Shown here in pieces: positions 21,657 through 34,200 of a stretch of 64,000 nt of DNA (position 1 is its first letter; the number at the start of each line of letters is the position of its first letter). Source of the DNA: Diogma glabrata (taxonomy: Eukaryota > Arthropoda > Insecta > Diptera > Cylindrotomidae); assembly GCA_963693315.1 (NCBI GenBank), contig OY856186.1, forward strand, positions 96,576,943 through 96,640,942, read 5' to 3'. Under the pieces are notes generated by a model, which had not been told where the DNA came from, did not search any database, and was given only the letters and a program-made list of their open reading frames with translations. Position numbers and translations under genes: made by a program.

Positions 21657-23726
21657 ATATTTATTTATTTATACAAAAAATTCTTTAAACAATTCTTATC
21701 GTTTGAATTAAATTTCACAATGAAAATGGAATGTTAAGAACTATGTTCTCACAATCAATAGTTAAATTATCCAATACAGTGCCCAAGCAATTTTAAATTA
21801 TGTTTGTTAAGCCAACATTACTGTTTGAAGTTGTCCTGCACGGAAAAGGAGAACTTCATGCTATATTGCGGAACGACCGGCTAAACCTACTCGAAACGCA
21901 CAAAACCGATAGTATGTATGTCAACTGAGATATGTAATTTAAAATCGAAGGTGTATTTTATATAACTATAATCAAGCCGATTTGCCATCATAGAATCGAT
22001 CCATTTTTAATTTAATTATTTAAACTTAACTTTCCATTAACATTGGTGTTGTTTTCTGATTTTCTTATACATATCTTAAAGATAAAAGCCTTAGGGTATA
22101 TGTTTAGGAATAAAAGTAAAGTTTAAAAATGAAAAATAATCTTTGTAGTAACTTTTCATTTTCTCTTCATACTTATTCAATTTCCTTTTTACATTTTACT
22201 TGTTTTTACATTAAATGATCTCATAGAGACGACCTTTGGCATTTAAGAATCATAAAAGGAATTATTTTCTCTTATTTTTTGTTATAAATTTTCTTTTCTT
22301 ATTATATATTTTTTTTTCAAAATAAACCAAACAAATCATGGATTAAATCATATTGTTCATTCTGATGCTCATGTTTTTGGAAAAGCGATTTTTTGATATA
22401 GAAATTTAATTTGAGAAATTATTGGTAAGTAGATATGTACATAAAAACTGGGAATTCTCTGTATTAAAACATTATTATCATAAAGACAAAAATAAGTGGT
22501 TTTTCATAAACCGTTTAAAATAAGATTATAGAAGACATTCATTGTTTAACAGTAACTTTAACATCAAATTCAACTTTTGCTCGTCACACAAAAACAAATA
22601 ATTATCTAAGAGGTGGACAAAGGACCGCCAATAGAATGCCTGACATAGCTTAACTCAAGTGTATAGTCATCCATTTGATTACGTTATATACAAAAAACAT
22701 AGTTCGCATAGTTCGCATAGCTTAGCTCAAGTGTATAGCGCGCCAAATGGTCGATTCCACAAAGAAAAGAAATAAGTGCGTACATAACGTTATTGAACGC
22801 AATCCTCCAAAAGGGATTACTAAGTCAAATATGTCTTGGAGTCATATTGACTAACAATCCTACGTGGGAATCACATCTCAATACTACACACAACACCACA
22901 CATAATTAACCCAAAAAAGAATCCTTTTTTCAATGCAGAACCTTTTAATGAAGTCTTTGAGCTATCATCGAAAATGATGTACTACATCAAGAGCAGTAAA
23001 AGTAAAATTTGACCAACTCTAACGCATTGCTTGCCTATGCATCACAGAGACAATGAAAATGACTTTGCTACAAGAATTCTCGAAACTAAATTCACAATTA
23101 TCCCATTAAACATTTTATGTATAAACAGACCAGTCCTGAAAATTCGGGATTAAAAAGTAAAAAGACCATTTTTTCTGCATCTTCTGCAATCACTCGCGTT
23201 TGGAAACGCAGTTCAATACACACAAAAATTATTTGTAATAAATGCACAAAATTTAACAAATATTTATTTAATTGTTGATTATGTAATTTATTTAACAGAT
23301 TTATAATTTTTTTTAGATATTTAAATATAAACTAAAGTGCGCCATCCTCGTTGTAATAGGTGCGTTCGATTTGACTGAAACAACTGAAAAACAACAATTG
23401 CATTCAATTTTTTAGTTGTATCAGTTCCCTTCAGTCGAATCGAACACGGCTATAATTGCATTCAAAATTATAGGTAGATTGCAGTTCGCATAAATTCGAA
23501 TTAAATTTGATTTCATAAAAGTCACCAATTTTTCCAATTGATTGCAATTTTTTTTCTGTGAAAATTGCTTCACTAAAGTTAAAAATTTCTTATTATTAAG
23601 AAATAGAAAACCATAATGTCAATCCTTTGTTACTTTACGCAAGTAACTTATTCAATTAGTTTAATAGAAAAATTAAAGCAAACAAAGTTTTTTTATAATT
23701 TTACTGTTACTCTATATATATTTCTA
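21657..23726. other. AT-rich, mostly featureless; weak non-LTR RT fragment at 22790-22960
   Basis: The stretch at about 22825-22900 reads CLGVILTNNPTWESHLN on the plus strand. That resembles the YLGVxLD-LTWxxH segment after the RT core of Jockey/I-type elements, in decayed form. A 21-22-bp direct repeat, core CTCAAGTGTATAG, occurs at about 22640-22665 and 22720-22740. The remainder shows nothing I can name. Confidence 0.4.
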
Positions 23727-24057
23727 GACTAAGAGCCCGTGACGGCCAGACCTTCGTTATTTTATAAAAGCTGAAAGCTTTAAAGTTTAAGGGTGTCTGG
23801 CAGGGGGTTTCCACGATAGTAAGTGTCTGGCATTGGGTGACGTGACTTCTAATACTATCCCGAATAATATATAAAACAATTAGCTTTTATACTTTCACGA
23901 AACTTTGGAGGCCCCTTTGGAACCTGCTCCCTGCCAAAGCCACTATGATCCAAACTTCATATGTCGCTTATCGTTCCTACCTGAGTAGGGGGTATGCGCA
24001 GAGAAACTTTCAGCTTTTATAAAATAACGAAGGTCTGGCCGTCGCGGGCTCTCAGTC
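23727..24057. mobile_element. 331-bp MITE with 50-bp TIRs
   Basis: TA lies at 23725-23726 and 24058-24059. Inverted ends of about 50 bp start GACTAAGAGCCCGTGACGGC (left) and GACTGAGAGCCCGCGACGGC (right, opposite strand), with only two mismatches over the arm. A second copy, missing its left end, lies at 52671-52934 against a satellite array. No protein is encoded. Confidence 0.88.
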
Positions 24058-24060
24058 TAT

Positions 24061-24137
24061 TCAGCTAGAATGGAATAACATTCCATAAGAATGGAATAAC
24101 ATTCATAAGAATGGAATAACATTCATTCTTTTTTGAA
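24061..24137. repeat. Short tandem repeat, three ~23-bp units
   Basis: AGAATGGAATAACATTC is repeated three times with short spacers (starting near 24067, 24090 and 24109), directly after the MITE. Confidence 0.8.
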
Positions 24138-24249
24138 CGATTAAGTGATTAGATCGCAGAATCGATTACGATGTCCCATCTCTACCCAGAATATTTTTCA
24201 ATAAAGTTGAAAATTTCGTCGGAAAATTGAAAAATGTTAAAATTTATCA

Positions 24250-25168
24250 TGAATCCAACTTTTTTTTTTTTTCCTTTATCTCTACTAGACTGGACCATCT
24301 GACTCTGTTCGGGGCAATCGCTTTCAGTTCACCCCATGTATTGCCGATTTGTTTTGCTTCAGCTAGCACCGTTTTCTTCCACGTCATGGGTGGTCTTCCA
24401 ACTCTCCTTTTACTTTGTGGATTCCACTCTAGGGACATCCTTGTTATATCTTTACCTGTTTTCTCAGTGTATGTCCTATCCATCTCCATTTCCTTTGTTT
24501 TATCTCGGACTCAATGTCTAACTGCTCTGTCTGTCGTAGAAGTTCCTGGTTACTGATGGTGTTCGGCCAGAAGCATTTGATCAGTCTTCTCAGGCATTTG
24601 TTCACAAACACCTGTAGTTGATTTGTGATCTTCTTTGTGTGTTTCCACGTTTCACACCCATACAGCAGTACTGACTTGACACATGCATTGAACATTCGTA
24701 GCTTTGTCTTTCTTGACAGGACGGATGCATTCCAGATCTTGTGAAGCATATTGAACGTATTTCTTGCTTTGTTAATACGCTGACTGATATCTTCTTCAGT
24801 CCCACCTGTTTTTGCTACAGTACAACCAAGGTACACAAATTTGTCGACTTCATCCACTTGTGTATTGTTGATGGTAATTGGTGTTATCGTTTTGGTGTTC
24901 AGTCTCATAGACTTTGTTTTCCTGATATTAATGTTGAGACTGACTTCATGTGCAAGAGTTGATAGCTTCTGTATTTTCCGCTGCATGTCCGTATGTGTGT
25001 ATGTAAATAGACAGATGTCATCTGCGTAGTCCAGATCATTAAGCCGGCGTGTTGTGTTCCATTGGATTCCATTTGGACTCTTGCATCATCGAGATTTCTC
25101 ATGATACTATCTAGTACTATCAGGAATAGTAGCGGGGATAGTACACAGCCTTGTCTCACTCCTCGGTG
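24250..25168 (-). pseudogene. RTE-like non-LTR reverse transcriptase, 5'-truncated
   Basis: On the minus strand the fragment opens inside RT with RQGCVLSPLLFLIVLD (near 25110-25159). A frameshift in the catalytic-box region follows. It then continues open through 24986-24444 with [20 protein letters not shown], the [19 protein letters not shown] segment, a [13 protein letters not shown] segment and the C-terminal [18 protein letters not shown] and [12 protein letters not shown] segments. These are characteristic of RTE-type elements. A T-run at 24260-24272 marks the A-tail of the minus-strand element. The 5' end abuts Repeat A at about 25170. The catalytic FADD box is damaged by the frameshift. 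No clear target duplication was found. Confidence 0.85.
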
Positions 25169-25177
25169 GTTTGAGAG

Positions 25178-26640
25178 TAAAACGAGTTTTTCACATTATA
25201 TCGATTATCTCGTAAACTATAAATGCTATGAACTTGAAATTTGAGGTGCGTATAAAACTAATCTGTCCACATTAAATGGCGGATACAAATAAAACTAAAG
25301 TGGTTTTCGTTGTGTTTACAGGGGTACGATGTGAGACCTTTGAGAAAGTACATTTTTTTATAGATTCAAGTAGGGTATCATATGAAAGGGCTTCATTTCA
25401 GCATTCCTTAAAAGTTTATTTTGGAATTTTACGCCTCACCATTTTTTGAATAATTTTGAATAATGACATTTTTTCGTGTTTTCTTAACTCGATTAGCTCC
25501 GAACCTAACTAAACGAAAATTTTCAAATGTATTTGGAATGATAGAATAATTAGTAAGTTTTTAATAAAAAATATATAAAAGTGTCATATACTCATAATTA
25601 GATTTATTAAAGGGGTGGAAATGAGAAGGGGTAAAAAAACACTATTTAAAATGTGGTCAAGTGGGGTTTGAAATAGCACCTAATTTAGAAAACAAATCAA
25701 GTTTTTTTAGAATTTTGCGATACACAGTTTTTGAGTTATTATCAAAAAACTGCGACTTTCAAAAAATTGCGACCGTTCCCTCGCCCGTACGTTTCGACAC
25801 TGATTGACAGAAAAATTTGTAAAAATTCACAGAGTTAGGAAATTTGGTAAATTTTGTATGAAAACTATAGCGAAGTCTCAAATAATTATATTTAGGGGTT
25901 TAGGGGACCGGGGTAGAGAGGGTAAGAAAACCCCTTTTTTGACCCAAGCGAGTGGGGTGTCATTTGAAAGAGCGCCTAATTTAGAATTCGTTGCAATTTT
26001 TTAGAATTTTGCGGTGCTCAGTTTTTGAACTATTGTCAAAACAGTGCGAAATTCAGACCGTCCACTAATTGACTGAAAAATTTGAAAAAATTCACAGAGC
26101 TAGGAAATTCGGTAAATTTTGTATGAAAACTATAGCGAAGTCTCCAATAATTATATTTCTAAGTATTTCGGGGACCGGGGTAGAGAGGGTAAAAAAAAAC
26201 TTTTTTTGACCCAAGCGAGTGGGGTGTCATTTGAAAGAACACCTAATTTAAAATTCGTTGCTATTTTTTTAGAATTTTGCGGTGCCCAATTTTTGAGTTA
26301 TTGTTAAATAAGTGCTACTTTCAGACCGTCCCCCCACCCCCTACGTTTCGACAATGATTGACAGAGAAATTTGAAAAATTCACAGGGTTAGGAAATTTGG
26401 TAAATTTTGTATGAAAACTATAGCGAAGTCTCAGATAATTATATTTCTGTGTGCTTAGGCGACCGGGGTAGAAAGGGTAAAAAACCATTTTTGACCCAAG
26501 CGAGCTAGGTGTCATTTGAAAGAGCACCTAATTGAGAATTCGTTGCAATTTTTTTAGAATTTTGCGGTGCCCAGTTTTTGAGCTATTGTCAAACAAGGAC
26601 AAAATTCAGTCCGTAAAAATAGATATAAACTCTGTATAAA
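25178..26640 (-). repeat. Repeat A, second copy (inverted, four units)
   Basis: Reverse-complement counterpart of 1975-10312 without the retrotransposon: the ATTCCAAATAC target near 25530-25541 is uninterrupted. It has about four ~285-bp internal units, each with GAGACTTCGCTATAG on the minus strand (at about 25870, 26130 and 26420). The RTE fragment truncates the end that should carry the terminal hairpin. The last unit is shared with the 2.4-kb duplication that starts at 26401. Confidence 0.85.
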
Positions 26641-27099
26641 TTTTAAATTTATTAATTTAAAATTTTCACTTGAGGTCCGATACGTTTTTTAAACAACAAA
26701 TAAATGCCTCCTTGGCAACTTTAATCGTATTTGTTGGCAGTCGTTAAAAAAATAGTATGTATACTTTCAGCAAAAAGTAACATTGCTACTCTGGCATGAT
26801 TGCTGATTTCGGCTGCGCAATTTTCATGCACGAGCAGCAATGTAGTACTTTCTGCTCGTAATATATAATATACTATTGTTATTCTTTTTACACTAGTGGA
26901 AAAACCTATTTTCACAGAGGATTGCAAAGCGTGATGAAAATTTCATATGCTATTATAGAAAAAATATTTTTCGTACGAGTAAACTGTAAAATGCACTTTT
27001 ACGATTCAAAAATTGTGTTTAAAGCAGGCCTTTTCTCCTATTGAAATATAACAACGCCTAAAATTGAAATAACAATGCCTAAAATTGAAATAACAATGC

Positions 27100-27365
27100 G
27101 TATAGTTATTTGTGTAACCAGTGCAAAAAGTGCATATGTGTTGCACGATGCATGAAGTAACCATGCTGAGTGCAACAAATAATATGCTTTTTGCACGTGT
27201 TGCACTCAACAATTTTTCTACGATCTTAAGGTACTTTTTGCACTAGTAAGGTACTTTTTGCACTAGTGCAAAAACTTTTTGCACTAGTAAGGTACGTTTT
27301 GCACTAGTGCAAAAATTAAACTTTTGGCACTGTACATAGTGCAAAAAATAATTCCTTTTTGCAGG
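27100..27365. repeat. Cluster of short inverted/direct motifs (TTTTTGCACTAGTGCAAAA)
   Basis: Three or more copies of AAGGTACTTTTTGCACTAGT and its complement-like forms. TTTTGCACTAGTGCAAAA is itself palindromic. The same cluster is repeated at 29478-29743 in copy 2. It looks like a subterminal region of an unrecognised element whose ends I could not place. Confidence 0.7.
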
Positions 27366-27754
27366 ATCGTAGAAACAAGTTATTATTATTACTATTATTT
27401 AGAAAAACTACTTGGATACAGTAATTTTCTAAAATTTCCATTATTACTTCGGTCTGAAAGACCTAATTACTTCGATCTGAAAGATCTAAGTATTACATTC
27501 ATGAAATTAAAAAGTGAAAAAATGAAAAAGGGGTAACTTTTTTGCAAAATTTTTTGGAAAAAAATAAAATTAATTATTTGTATGACATGGAATATATTTG
27601 TATGACATGAAATTTTATTATTATTATAGAGAATTATGGTATTATAAGTTTGTCAAAAAAATGTTATCAAGTGTGACAAAAAAAGATTTTTATTTATTTT
27701 TTTACCATTTTTTGGAAAAAAATAAAATTAATTATTTGTATGACAAGAAATTTT

Positions 27755-28692
27755 CAGGCTGATTCTGAGTTAAGAGGTTACAGGCTGATTCTGAGTTAGG
27801 AGGTCTTAGCTATAATTATTTTTGTTATGAAAAATTTTTAAGAGGAATATCTTAATTACGATTCTGTAAACGTTGTCATAAAAAACCTCATAATAATTCT
27901 ACAAATATATTTTGGAGATCTTTCAAACGGCTAATTTTATAAACAAAATTACTATAAAATGTCATATTTTCTTTTTAAATAATTTAAATACAAATTAATA
28001 TACCATATAAATTATTATTAAGAATTATGGTAATATTATATAATAGTTTTTTTATAAAAATCAACTTTATGTATTAGAAAGTTAATAATAATTTTTGTTT
28101 GTGAAAATATTCAACCGTCATTTTATTGAATATCAATCTCAAAATCAAAGGTGTATTTCATCTTATAATAATTTATATACAATTAATATAAAATTATATA
28201 ATATATTAATTATTTTGCAATAAATTTGTGAGAAAAGAATGATTGTTTTTCCTTAAAGTTTATATAAAATTTGCACAAAAAAACAACATGAGACGTCAAA
28301 CTGTGATATTGCAAAAATGAAATTTTCAATAGCCATTTTATTTAAAATCAATATCAATTTATATTTTGTTTTATAATTTTGACACAAACTAAAATAAAAT
28401 ATAGAAAATTATTATAAATTTTATAATAATTACATAAATAATTCATAGTTAATATTTTATCCTTTATAAATATAATTTTTCATACAAAAAGTCCAATAAA
28501 AAAATAAAAAACGTTACATTGTGATGCTTAAGATGACCATGTTTGATGATCTTAAGTTAAGAGGTTATTTTTTGACATCTCACAGTTGTGACTACATACA
28601 GAATCGCATTTAAGAGGTTTTAGTCTTAGCTAAGAGAAAAGTCTTTGCTTTGAATATTTTTACATCTGTGAGGATATGTCAGAATCAGCCTG
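27755..28692. mobile_element. 938-bp TIR element (CAGGCTGATTCTGA ends), copy 1
   Basis: Inverted ends CAGGCTGATTCTGAGTTAAG (left) and CAGGCTGATTCTGACATATC (right, opposite strand), inserted in Repeat B with a likely TTT target duplication (27752-27754, 28693-28695). The left terminus is doubled (again at 27781). Subterminal AAGAGGT and CTTAGCTA motifs are present. Non-coding. Confidence 0.75.
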
Positions 28693-28778
28693 TTTATTAT
28701 TATTCTTGAGAGTTATGGCATTATAAATTTGTCAAAAATATGTTGTCAAGTGTGTCAAAAGAAAGATTTTTATTTATT

Positions 28779-31156
28779 TAAATTTTGTATGAAAACTATA
28801 GCGAAGTCTCAGATAATTATATTTCTGTGTGCTTAGGCGACCGGGGTAGAAAGGGTAAAAAACCATTTTTGACCCAAGCGAGCTAGGTGTCATTTGAAAG
28901 AGCACCTAATTGAGAATTCGTTGCAATTTTTTTAGAATTTTGCGGTGCCCAGTTTTTGAGCTATTGTCAAACAAGGACAAAATTCAGTCCGTAAAAATAG
29001 ATATAAACTCTGTATAAATTTTAAATTTATTAATTTAAAATTTTCACTTGAGGTCCGATACGTTTTTTAAACAACAAATAAATGCCTCCTTGGCAACTTT
29101 AATCGTATTTGTTGGCAGTCGTTAAAAAAATAGTATGTATACTTTCAGCAAAAAGTAACATTGCTACTCTGGCATGATTGCTGATTTCGGCTGCGCAATT
29201 TTCATGCACGAGCAGCAATGTAGTACTTTCTGCTCGTAATATATAATATACTATTGTTATTCTTTTTACACTAGTGGAAAAACCTATTTTCACAGAGGAT
29301 TGCAAAGCGTGATGAAAATTTCATATGCTATTATAGAAAAAATATTTTTCGAACGAGTAAACTGTAAAATGCACTTTTACGATTCAAAAATTGTGTTTAA
29401 AGCAGGCCTTTTCTCCTATTGAAATATAACAACGCCTAAAATTGAAATAACAATGCCTAAAATTGAAATAACAATGCGTATAGTTATTTGTGTAACCAGT
29501 GCAAAAAGTGCATATGTGTTGCACGATGCATGAAGTAACCATGCTGAGTGCAACAAATAATATGCTTTTTGCACGTGTTGCACTCAACAATTTTTCTACG
29601 ATCTTAAGGTACTTTTTGCACTAGTAAGGTACTTTTTGCACTAGTGCAAAAACTTTTTGCACTAGTAAGGTACGTTTTGCACTAGTGCAAAAATTAAACT
29701 TTTGGCACTGTACATAGTGCAAAAAATAATTCCTTTTTGCAGGATCGTAGAAACAAGTTATTATTATTACTATTATTTAGAAAAACTACTTGGATACAGT
29801 AATTTTCTAAAATTTCCATTATTACTTCGGTCTGAAAGACCTAATTACTTCGATCTGAAAGATCTAAGTATTACATTCATGAAATTAAAAAGTGAAAAAA
29901 TGAAAAAGGGGTAACTTTTTTGCAAAATTTTTTGGAAAAAAATAAAATTAATTATTTGTATGACATGGAATATATTTGTATGACATGAAATTTTATTATT
30001 ATTATAGAGAATTATGGTATTATAAGTTTGTCAAAAAAATGTTATCAAGTGTGACAAAAAAAGATTTTTATTTATTTTTTTACCATTTTTTGGAAAAAAA
30101 TAAAATTAATTATTTGTATGACAAGAAATTTTCAGGCTGATTCTGAGTTAAGAGGTTACAGGCTGATTCTGAGTTAGGAGGTCTTAGCTATAATTATTTT
30201 TGTTATGAAAAATTTTTAAGAGGAATATCTTAATTACGATTCTGTAAACGTTGTCATAAAAAACCTCATAATAATTCTACAAATATATTTTGGAGATCTT
30301 TCAAACGGCTAATTTTATAAACAAAATTACTATAAAATGTCATATTTTCTTTTTAAATAATTTAAATACAAATTAATATACCATATAAATTATTATTAAG
30401 AATTATGGTAATATTATATAATAGTTTTTTTATAAAAATCAACTTTATGTATTAGAAAGTTAATAATAATTTTTGTTTGTGAAAATATTCAACCGTCATT
30501 TTATTGAATATCAATCTCAAAATCAAAGGTGTATTTCATCTTATAATAATTTATATACAATTAATATAAAATTATATAATATATTAATTATTTTGCAATA
30601 AATTTGTGAGAAAAGAATGATTGTTTTTCCTTAAAGTTTATATAAAATTTGCACAAAAAAACAACATGAGACGTCAAACTGTGATATTGCAAAAATGAAA
30701 TTTTCAATAGCCATTTTATTTAAAATCAATATCAATTTATATTTTGTTTTATAATTTTGACACAAACTAAAATAAAATATAGAAAATTATTATAAATTTT
30801 ATAATAATTACATAAATAATTCATAGTTAATATTTTATCCTTTATAAATATAATTTTTCATACAAAAAGTCCAATAAAAAAATAAAAAACGTTACATTGT
30901 GATGCTTAAGATGACCATGTTTGATGATCTTAAGTTAAGAGGTTATTTTTTGACATCTCACAGTTGTGACTACATACAGAATCGCATTTAAGAGGTTTTA
31001 GTCTTAGCTAAGAGAAAAGTCTTTGCTTTGAATATTTTTACATCTGTGAGGATATGTCAGAATCAGCCTGTTTATTATTATTCTTGAGAGTTATGGCATT
31101 ATAAATTTGTCAAAAATATGTTGTCAAGTGTGTCAAAAGAAAGATTTTTATTTATT
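28779..31156. repeat. 2,378-bp segmental duplication, copy 2
   Basis: Second member of the tandem duplication. The junction at 28778/28779 joins the internal TTTTATTTATT of Repeat B directly to AAATTTTGTATGAAAAC of Repeat A. Downstream of 31156 the sequence continues into Repeat B, as expected of the original right flank. Confidence 0.95.
30133..31070. mobile_element. 938-bp TIR element (CAGGCTGATTCTGA ends), copy 2
   Basis: Same element as 27755-28692, duplicated with its flanks rather than transposed: the flanking bases match copy 1. Confidence 0.75.
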
Positions 31157-31279
31157 TTTTTAGCCAATTTTCGGAAAAAAATAAAATTAATTATTTGTAT
31201 GAAATCAAATTTTATTATTATTATGGAGAATTATGGATAGAGAATTATATACGTTTGTCGAAAGAATAATGTCAAGTGT

Positions 31280-34200
31280 TGTAATGAAGAGCTTTCTCAT
31301 TGGCGAACCAATGAGGATGGCATAGCAGGATGCGTACCTTGAGTGATTTTACGCCTTAACGATTAAAGCCCAGTCCTCGTGGATTTGATGGAGTAATACC
31401 TGCTGCTTCAACACAAATGCAGAAATGTACGCAATTTACGAAAAGTCACAGAAATGAAAAAAATTACAAATGGAAAATGGAGACTCTGGCGACCCCGTTT
31501 GCAAAAGACCTACGATCAGCGCGTCCAACCCACACAATCATTCCCAGACGCTCACACACCCACGCTTCACACATGCTAACATTCACCCACACATTCAGAC
31601 GGCGAAGCAAGACACTTAAGCTCTAAGACCCGCCGCAAGTATCGCAAGTGGTAGTTATCACTGTTTCACTGCATGGCTGTCAGCTGACCCATATGATACA
31701 GCTCGGAAACCACTGCCATCGCTGGTACACCGTGAAGCAGATCCTACAGCACTGGAAAACGTCACACGCAATATTGAAAGTCTTTATTGATTATTTCCCT
31801 TTTTCTTTATTAATAACATTTTAAAAAATTTATAAAACCATAAGTAATTCCCAAAAAAAAATTATTCACAACTCAAAAAAAATTGTAAGTTTATTTGTAA
31901 GTTGAACAAACATGTCCAAACCAGTTTATTTCAATACCTGTAGTTTACAGCTAGTTAATGTATCATAGAATTAATAAACCTAAAACAGGACAAGAATTTG
32001 TTTTTTCATTTTTTTGTTTTTAATTTTTTTTTTTTTGTATTACAGGTTATTTGAGAATGATTGTTTTGAAATTATAACTTCATCAATTCAGGTAATACAA
32101 TAAAAGAAAAGGTATTTGGTATGTTAAGTTTTACCTCGGAGCAACAATATTTAGATTAGAATCACTTCCAACTCAGACTAACTGTGTCTCGCTACACGCA
32201 CCGCCAGTTCACACCCACACGCATTGCACGCCCCCATTCAATCACGGATACACCCTTTCGCACACATTAACCCCTCTACAAATAAAATAAAATAAATCAG
32301 TTCACTCACCACATGATTAAATCCTTCCGGCCACAACGTCTTACAGGCTCAGCCCTCCGTCCTCGATGACCAATCCAACAGGTAAAATATCAAGAAAATT
32401 GCTTGTCAATGTGGATAGAATTGTATAGAAAATACTGATGTGTTGAAATACGGTCGGAATGCGGCAGCAATAGCCCCAAAATATTTAAACCAATGCTGTG
32501 TTGTGATACGGTTGAAATCCAATAGTAACAGCGAAAATTAGATCTCAATGTTGCGTTGAAATATGTATAATATCCAGTAATAATAGCAAAAATTAGATAT
32601 CGATGTTGCGTTGAAATATGTATAATATCCAGTAGTAATAGCAAAAATTAGATATCGATGTTGCGTTGAAATATGTATCATATCCAGTAGTAATAGCCAA
32701 AAACTTGATACAAATGATGCGTATAAATATGTAGAATGTACGGCAGCAACAGCAAGACTTTGACACAAACGTTGCGTTGAAACAAGTAGTAGTAGCAAAA
32801 ATTTGTTGTAAATGATGCGTTTCAATATATATAATATACGGCAGCAATAGTAACAATGCAATATAAATGTTGAGGTGCAATACTATACGGTAATAGCAAA
32901 AATGTCATATAAATGTTGCGTGGAAAGTCGGTGATAGTAGCAAAAATGTTATACAAATGTTGCGTTGCAATACTGTGGTAATAGCCAAAAATGTTATACA
33001 AATGTTGCGTTGAAACTCGGTGATAGTAGCAAAAATTGTATATAAATGTTGCGTTGCAATACTGTTGTAATAGCAAAAATGTTATATAAATGTTGCATTG
33101 CAATACTGTGGTAATGGCAAAAATGTTCTATAAATGTTGCGGTGCAATACAGTGGTAACAGCAAAAATTGTATATAAACGTTGCGTTAAATAGCTAGGCG
33201 ATTGTGGCTAAATATCTGGTACCGGCTTTCCAACTATTATGGCACCATAAGATCACCATAAGGCATAAACAACCCGCCTTATACGATATATAATCATGAA
33301 GTCGCATCACTCAGAGAATAACTTGTTGTGGTATTTATAACACTGTTGCATTCAGTAGGTATGGATATAATTGATAACTTGATTCGGTCTCACATGACAT
33401 ATAAATTGATGACGTAAGTACCACTCGAACGAATGCAGCATGACCTACCATACGGTAGATAATCCAACATAATTCGATAACTTGAATCAAGTTTGGTGTG
33501 GTCACCTTCATATAATTTTCATTGTTGGGGTGAATTGAAACACGCCATTTTAACAGTTTCTGTTCTTGGTAAACAACAATAAAGAATAATTTATCTATAC
33601 CTCTATCGCCCATACACTAACGTTATAAAATAACACCAATTAACGTCTATTTATAACTCCTAGTTAATCGCAAACAACGAACAAAAAAATATTCTTTTAG
33701 GTTTTTTTTATTAATATGACAACCAAACGGTAAAGTTCACTAAACATAATTGTTACAATCTAAAATTTCTTTGATTTGCCTAAATTTTAATTTATCTTTA
33801 AAACTTGAATAAACATGCGCTGTAAATGTACTCTTTTATTTCTGTACTTGTTTTCGCTTCATTAAATTACATATTCTTTTTCATGTTTTATTAAATTTGT
33901 ATTTCATAAAGAAAGGAAATCTTAATAATGATCAGACTAGTCAGTTAATCTCAAAGAAAAATTCCCGAAGGTTATTCAACAAACTGCACTAATTCACTTT
34001 CTTTAGGTTAGGGTAACAAAGGTTACTCCATGCCAAATGAACAATCAAATATATATTAAAATATTAACCTGTATGTTTAGGAATGTCCCTGAGAACTTGT
34101 TGACCGGATTCCATTCCATTATTTCGCCTAATCCCGGGTAAAAATTATAATCCAGATCTTTTGGATGTCCATTAACACATCAAAATAAATGGCCGGATAA

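Larger units (their letters stand above)
26401..28778. repeat. 2,378-bp segmental duplication, copy 1
   Basis: Head-to-tail with 28779-31156 at a constant offset of 2,378 bp and almost identical; one mismatch seen by eye is T at 26974 versus A at 29352. The unit contains the last part of Repeat A, a segment rich in TTTTTGCACTAGT motifs (27100-27365), a partial Repeat B, and a 938-bp TIR element. The short open frames it carries recur unchanged in copy 2 and have no coding features. Confidence 0.95.

Noticed and set aside
26721..29914. Three ORFs conserved in two copies
   Set aside because: Conservation comes only from the recent duplication; they lie in repeat sequence and show no coding features.
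32538..33103. Minus-strand ORFs of 84-107 residues
   Set aside because: They follow the minisatellite unit and overlap each other in different frames; low-complexity products, no start context or domain.
33335..33613. 92-residue minus-strand ORF
   Set aside because: No recognisable motif, neighbouring exon or splice evidence; length is within chance for this composition.
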